Shown one piece after another: positions 5,600 through 7,091 of a stretch of DNA of 7,091 bases (the stretch's first letter is position 1; the number at the start of each line of letters is the position of its first letter). Under the pieces are notes generated by a model. That model ran no database searches. It worked only from the letters and a program-made list of their open reading frames with translations, and was not told the origin of the DNA. The stretch comes from KBS-96 sp049585195 (GTDB lineage Bacteria > Acidobacteriota > Terriglobia > Bryobacterales > Bryobacteraceae). Location: NCBI GenBank assembly GCA_049585195.1, contig JBAUZG010000115.1:1-7091 (forward strand), in the 5' to 3' direction. The translations under genes were made by a program, and so were the position numbers.

Positions 5600-5981
5600 T
5601 GAAGGGGCGAATAGAACGCTTGCACCGCGCTGAGCGGAGAACACAGCTGAGACTTCGCCGAGGGGCGGGACGGACAAAAAGAGTTCACCGGCGGCCACGA
5701 ACCAGGTTGCCCTGCGCAGGCTGACGGATGACCGGGCGCAGTTCTCATCATCGGTTCTTTCCATCGATTTGCAATGTTTCTGATACCGCAGCAGATGTCA
5801 CTCCGGTTCGATCCTTCGGTCTTTCCGGTCGACAACATAGCAATCACGGTCCCCATCGCGATCCGGTACTGATCCGTAGAAAGGTCCAAGTTTCAGCGGT
5901 GTCACAAGGAACAGTTTCACGCCTCCGCGCCACCGTAGAAATCCCACGGAACGATCGGGTGCTAGCTGCATAAGTTTCATC
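5600..5981. other. Non-coding stretch between the TetR and DUF4386 genes
   Basis: The area between the operator and the ribosome site of the plus-strand gene has only short frames (60-102 codons) in several phases. None has a ribosome site or recognisable motif; the minus-strand frames starting at 5889 and 5980 are of this kind. I see no second copy of the TetR palindrome and no strong promoter. At nearly 400 bases it is long for a divergent intergenic region, so a lost small gene is possible. Confidence 0.4.
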
Positions 5982-5992
5982 GAGGAGACAGT

Positions 5993-6640
5993 ATGAAAGA
6001 ACTTAACGAACGCATCGCCCAGAACAAATATGCACGAATGGCAGGATTGATGTATCTGCTGGTGATTGCCGTCTTCGTCACCGGACTATTTCTGAGGCCC
6101 AGTGTCGAAAAGAGCGGCAACTTTATAGATTCCTCGCACCGGATCGCCTCTTCCGAGCACATATATCGAATCGGTGTTTCGGTCCAACTGAGTACGATGC
6201 TCCTGGCGCTTTGGCTGGCGATCAGCCTTTACGCAGCTCTTCGCCCGGCACATCGGAATCTTGCACTGGCCGCGTTTTCATTCCGGCTGAGCGAGGTTGT
6301 TCTTGGCTCTATGTGGATCGTCCTGCAATTTCTCTCATCCTCCGTTCACATTGCTGCAGATCACGCAGGCATGTTCAGCGTGGGGCAGTTGAGCGAGCTT
6401 TCGGAGCTGCTATCCCAAACGTCCGCAACTTCCCTAAACGTCAGCGCCATCTTCATGGGGATGGGCTCTACCATCTTCTTCTATCTCTCGCTTCGAGCCC
6501 GCTACATTCCGGTGGTGCTGTCTTGGCTGGGTATCTTCGCTTCCTTGCTGGTGTTTGCAGCCTGCTTTGGAAGCTCATCCTCCCTGAGTACACGAGCACC
6601 CTGGACCTCGCCTTTATCTCGACGGGACTCTCGGAAGTGA
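5993..6640 (+). CDS. DUF4386-type integral membrane protein, C-terminus frameshifted
   Basis: The protein starts at ATG 5993 with GAGGAG at 5982-5987. Likely membrane helices lie at about res 16-35 (MAGLMYLLVIAVFVTGLFL), 62-83, 92-115, 147-168 and 171-191. The pattern KYARMAGLMYLL at the start, the IASSEHIYRIG segment and RPAHRNLALAAFSFRLSE after helix 2 fit the DUF4386 family (PF14329), whose function is unknown. After about res 190 (SLLVFAACFG) the frame becomes serine/arginine-rich and stops at 6638-6640. The expected ending ILPEYTSTLDLAF and a sixth helix appear in the next frame to 6702. The predicted product of 215 residues therefore has an aberrant last 25 residues. A one-base loss near 6541-6570, or a sequencing error, explains this. 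Regulation by the neighbouring TetR is possible but not shown. Confidence 0.8.
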   Translation: MKELNERIAQNKYARMAGLMYLLVIAVFVTGLFLRPSVEKSGNFIDSSHRIASSEHIYRIGVSVQLSTMLLALWLAISLYAALRPAHRNLALAAFSFRLSEVVLGSMWIVLQFLSSSVHIAADHAGMFSVGQLSELSELLSQTSATSLNVSAIFMGMGSTIFFYLSLRARYIPVVLSWLGIFASLLVFAACFGSSSSLSTRAPWTSPLSRRDSRK

Positions 6641-6702
6641 CAACCGGTTTTTGGCTGATGGTCAAGGGGCTGAACCACGAGTCCCCACCACTTAAAGCGT
6701 GA
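6562..6702 (+). pseudogene. Displaced C-terminal part of the DUF4386 gene
   Basis: In the frame one base behind that of the preceding gene, codons 6562-6702 read LLWKLILPEYTSTLDLAF, then STGLSEVTTGFWLMVKGL and a short hydrophilic tail ending in TGA. The LPEY and GLSEV..GFWL strings are what DUF4386 proteins have at their last membrane helix. Restoring one base in 6541-6570 would give a protein of about 236 residues with six helices. No clear slippery heptamer is visible, so programmed frameshifting is unlikely. Confidence 0.75.
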
Positions 6703-6956
6703 ACAGTATTCCGGCAAGAAACGGAGAAGAGAGCTCTAGGGACGATTTGTGGTGCAAAAGCGCCCACCCTCTCATGGCACAGCGGTTGATGCGTTTACGA
6801 GCGCCCAAGCGTTGATCCGCTCAAAATGTAAAACCACTGAATAATTTGCAACCAATGGTTTGCAGAAAGCCTCTAATCGTCAGATCGCGGATTTGGATGG
6901 CGGCCAGGCAATAAAGTGCTGCAGACTGTCCCAATTCGTATCGCTGCAAGAACAAC
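6703..6956. promoter_or_regulatory. Intergenic region before the NmrA-like gene
   Basis: The stretch separates the DUF4386 gene from the NmrA-like gene and is long enough for a separate promoter. TTTGCA occurs twice at 6845-6850 and 6859-6864 with the near-palindrome ACCA-A-TGGT (6851-6859) between them, a possible regulator site. AATAAT at 6840-6845 is A+T-rich, but no convincing -35/-10 pair is seen. No terminator with a T-run is visible after the DUF4386 gene. Confidence 0.25.
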
Positions 6957-6971
6957 AAGGAGAAAACGAGC

Positions 6972-7091
6972 ATGTATTTAGTCATGGGCATTACTGGAAA
7001 AGTTGGGGGCGCCACCGCGCGGCATCTGCTGAAGCAAGGCAAACAGGTGCGAGCACTTGTGCGCAATCGCGAGAAAGCGGCGAAGTGGGCA
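6972..7091 (+). CDS. NmrA-like NAD(P)-binding protein, 5' part only
   Basis: Forty codons are present and the gene runs off the window end. ATG 6972 has AAGGAG at 6957-6962, nine bases ahead. The product begins MYLVMGITGKVGGATARHLL, a beta strand followed by the dinucleotide-binding loop G6-x2-G9-x2-G12 and helix A. Next comes QVRALVRNREKAAKW, where R30 and R32 after strand 2 would suit NADP(H). This is the start of the atypical short-chain dehydrogenase group (NmrA / NAD(P)H-binding, PF13460 or PF05368). Members include quinone reductases and redox-sensing regulators; substrate cannot be told from 40 residues. TetR or HxlR regulators often neighbour such genes, so the TetR gene here may be related. 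Confidence 0.85.
   Translation, partial: MYLVMGITGKVGGATARHLLKQGKQVRALVRNREKAAKWA

Noticed and set aside
5581..5980. Minus-strand frames of 60-102 codons upstream of the DUF4386 gene
   Set aside because: They overlap in different phases and show no motif or ribosome site; the 5581-5889 frame also covers the TetR operator.

Overview
The window reads as a decayed accessory region running into ordinary chromosomal genes. G+C content looks moderate to high. The gene content suggests a soil bacterium, most likely of the Acidobacteriota (Terriglobia type). That placement is inference from the flavour of the proteins and could not be tested here.

Left part (1-1409). The window opens inside the end of one IS21-family element. 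It shows as spaced repeats built on GGGCCA and TCAGAGTATCGAA, finishing near 102-104; the rest of that element lies to the left of the window. Next comes about 1 kb without an intact gene, holding a start-less open frame (265-585), a pyrimidine-rich stretch with hairpins, and a terminator-like hairpin. A single-stranded DNA-binding protein gene (ssb, 1143 onward) follows, cut off after about 83 residues.

Middle (1393-4453). A second, different IS21-type element interrupts ssb. Its probable left tip is the TG at 1393. Behind it lie three GCAA/TCATCT repeats, two strong adjacent hairpins, a Cys/Arg-rich accessory ORF (1661-2107), an intact istA transposase (2126-3613, DDE residues D122, D185 and E231) and an istB overlapping it by 44 bases. 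istB keeps its Walker A motif but is cut near 4004 and fused out of frame to the C-terminal part of an ArdC-like antirestriction protein (to 4453) that retains HEYGH. ssb and ardC are typical neighbours in the leading region of conjugative plasmids and integrative elements. The likely history is a transferable element with ssb and ardC, an IS21 insertion into ssb, and then a deletion joining istB to ardC.

Right part (4454-7091). A gene-poor stretch carries a start-less minus-strand frame and a perfect 7-bp hairpin. After it comes an apparently intact TetR/AcrR regulator on the minus strand (4839-5519, GTG start). A near-perfect palindrome 55-79 bases upstream of that start overlaps a consensus TATAAT, so autoregulation is likely. 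On the plus strand follow a DUF4386-type membrane protein (5993 onward) with a C-terminal frameshift near 6541-6570, and the first 40 codons of an NmrA-like NAD(P)-binding protein (6972 to the window end). Whether the TetR protein controls these two genes is unknown; the operator lies about 395 bases from the DUF4386 start.

I see no tRNA, rRNA, CRISPR array or integrase gene. No clearly new defence or biosynthetic system is visible. The least-explained items are the accessory ORF of the IS21 element with its structured leader, and the two start-less frames.
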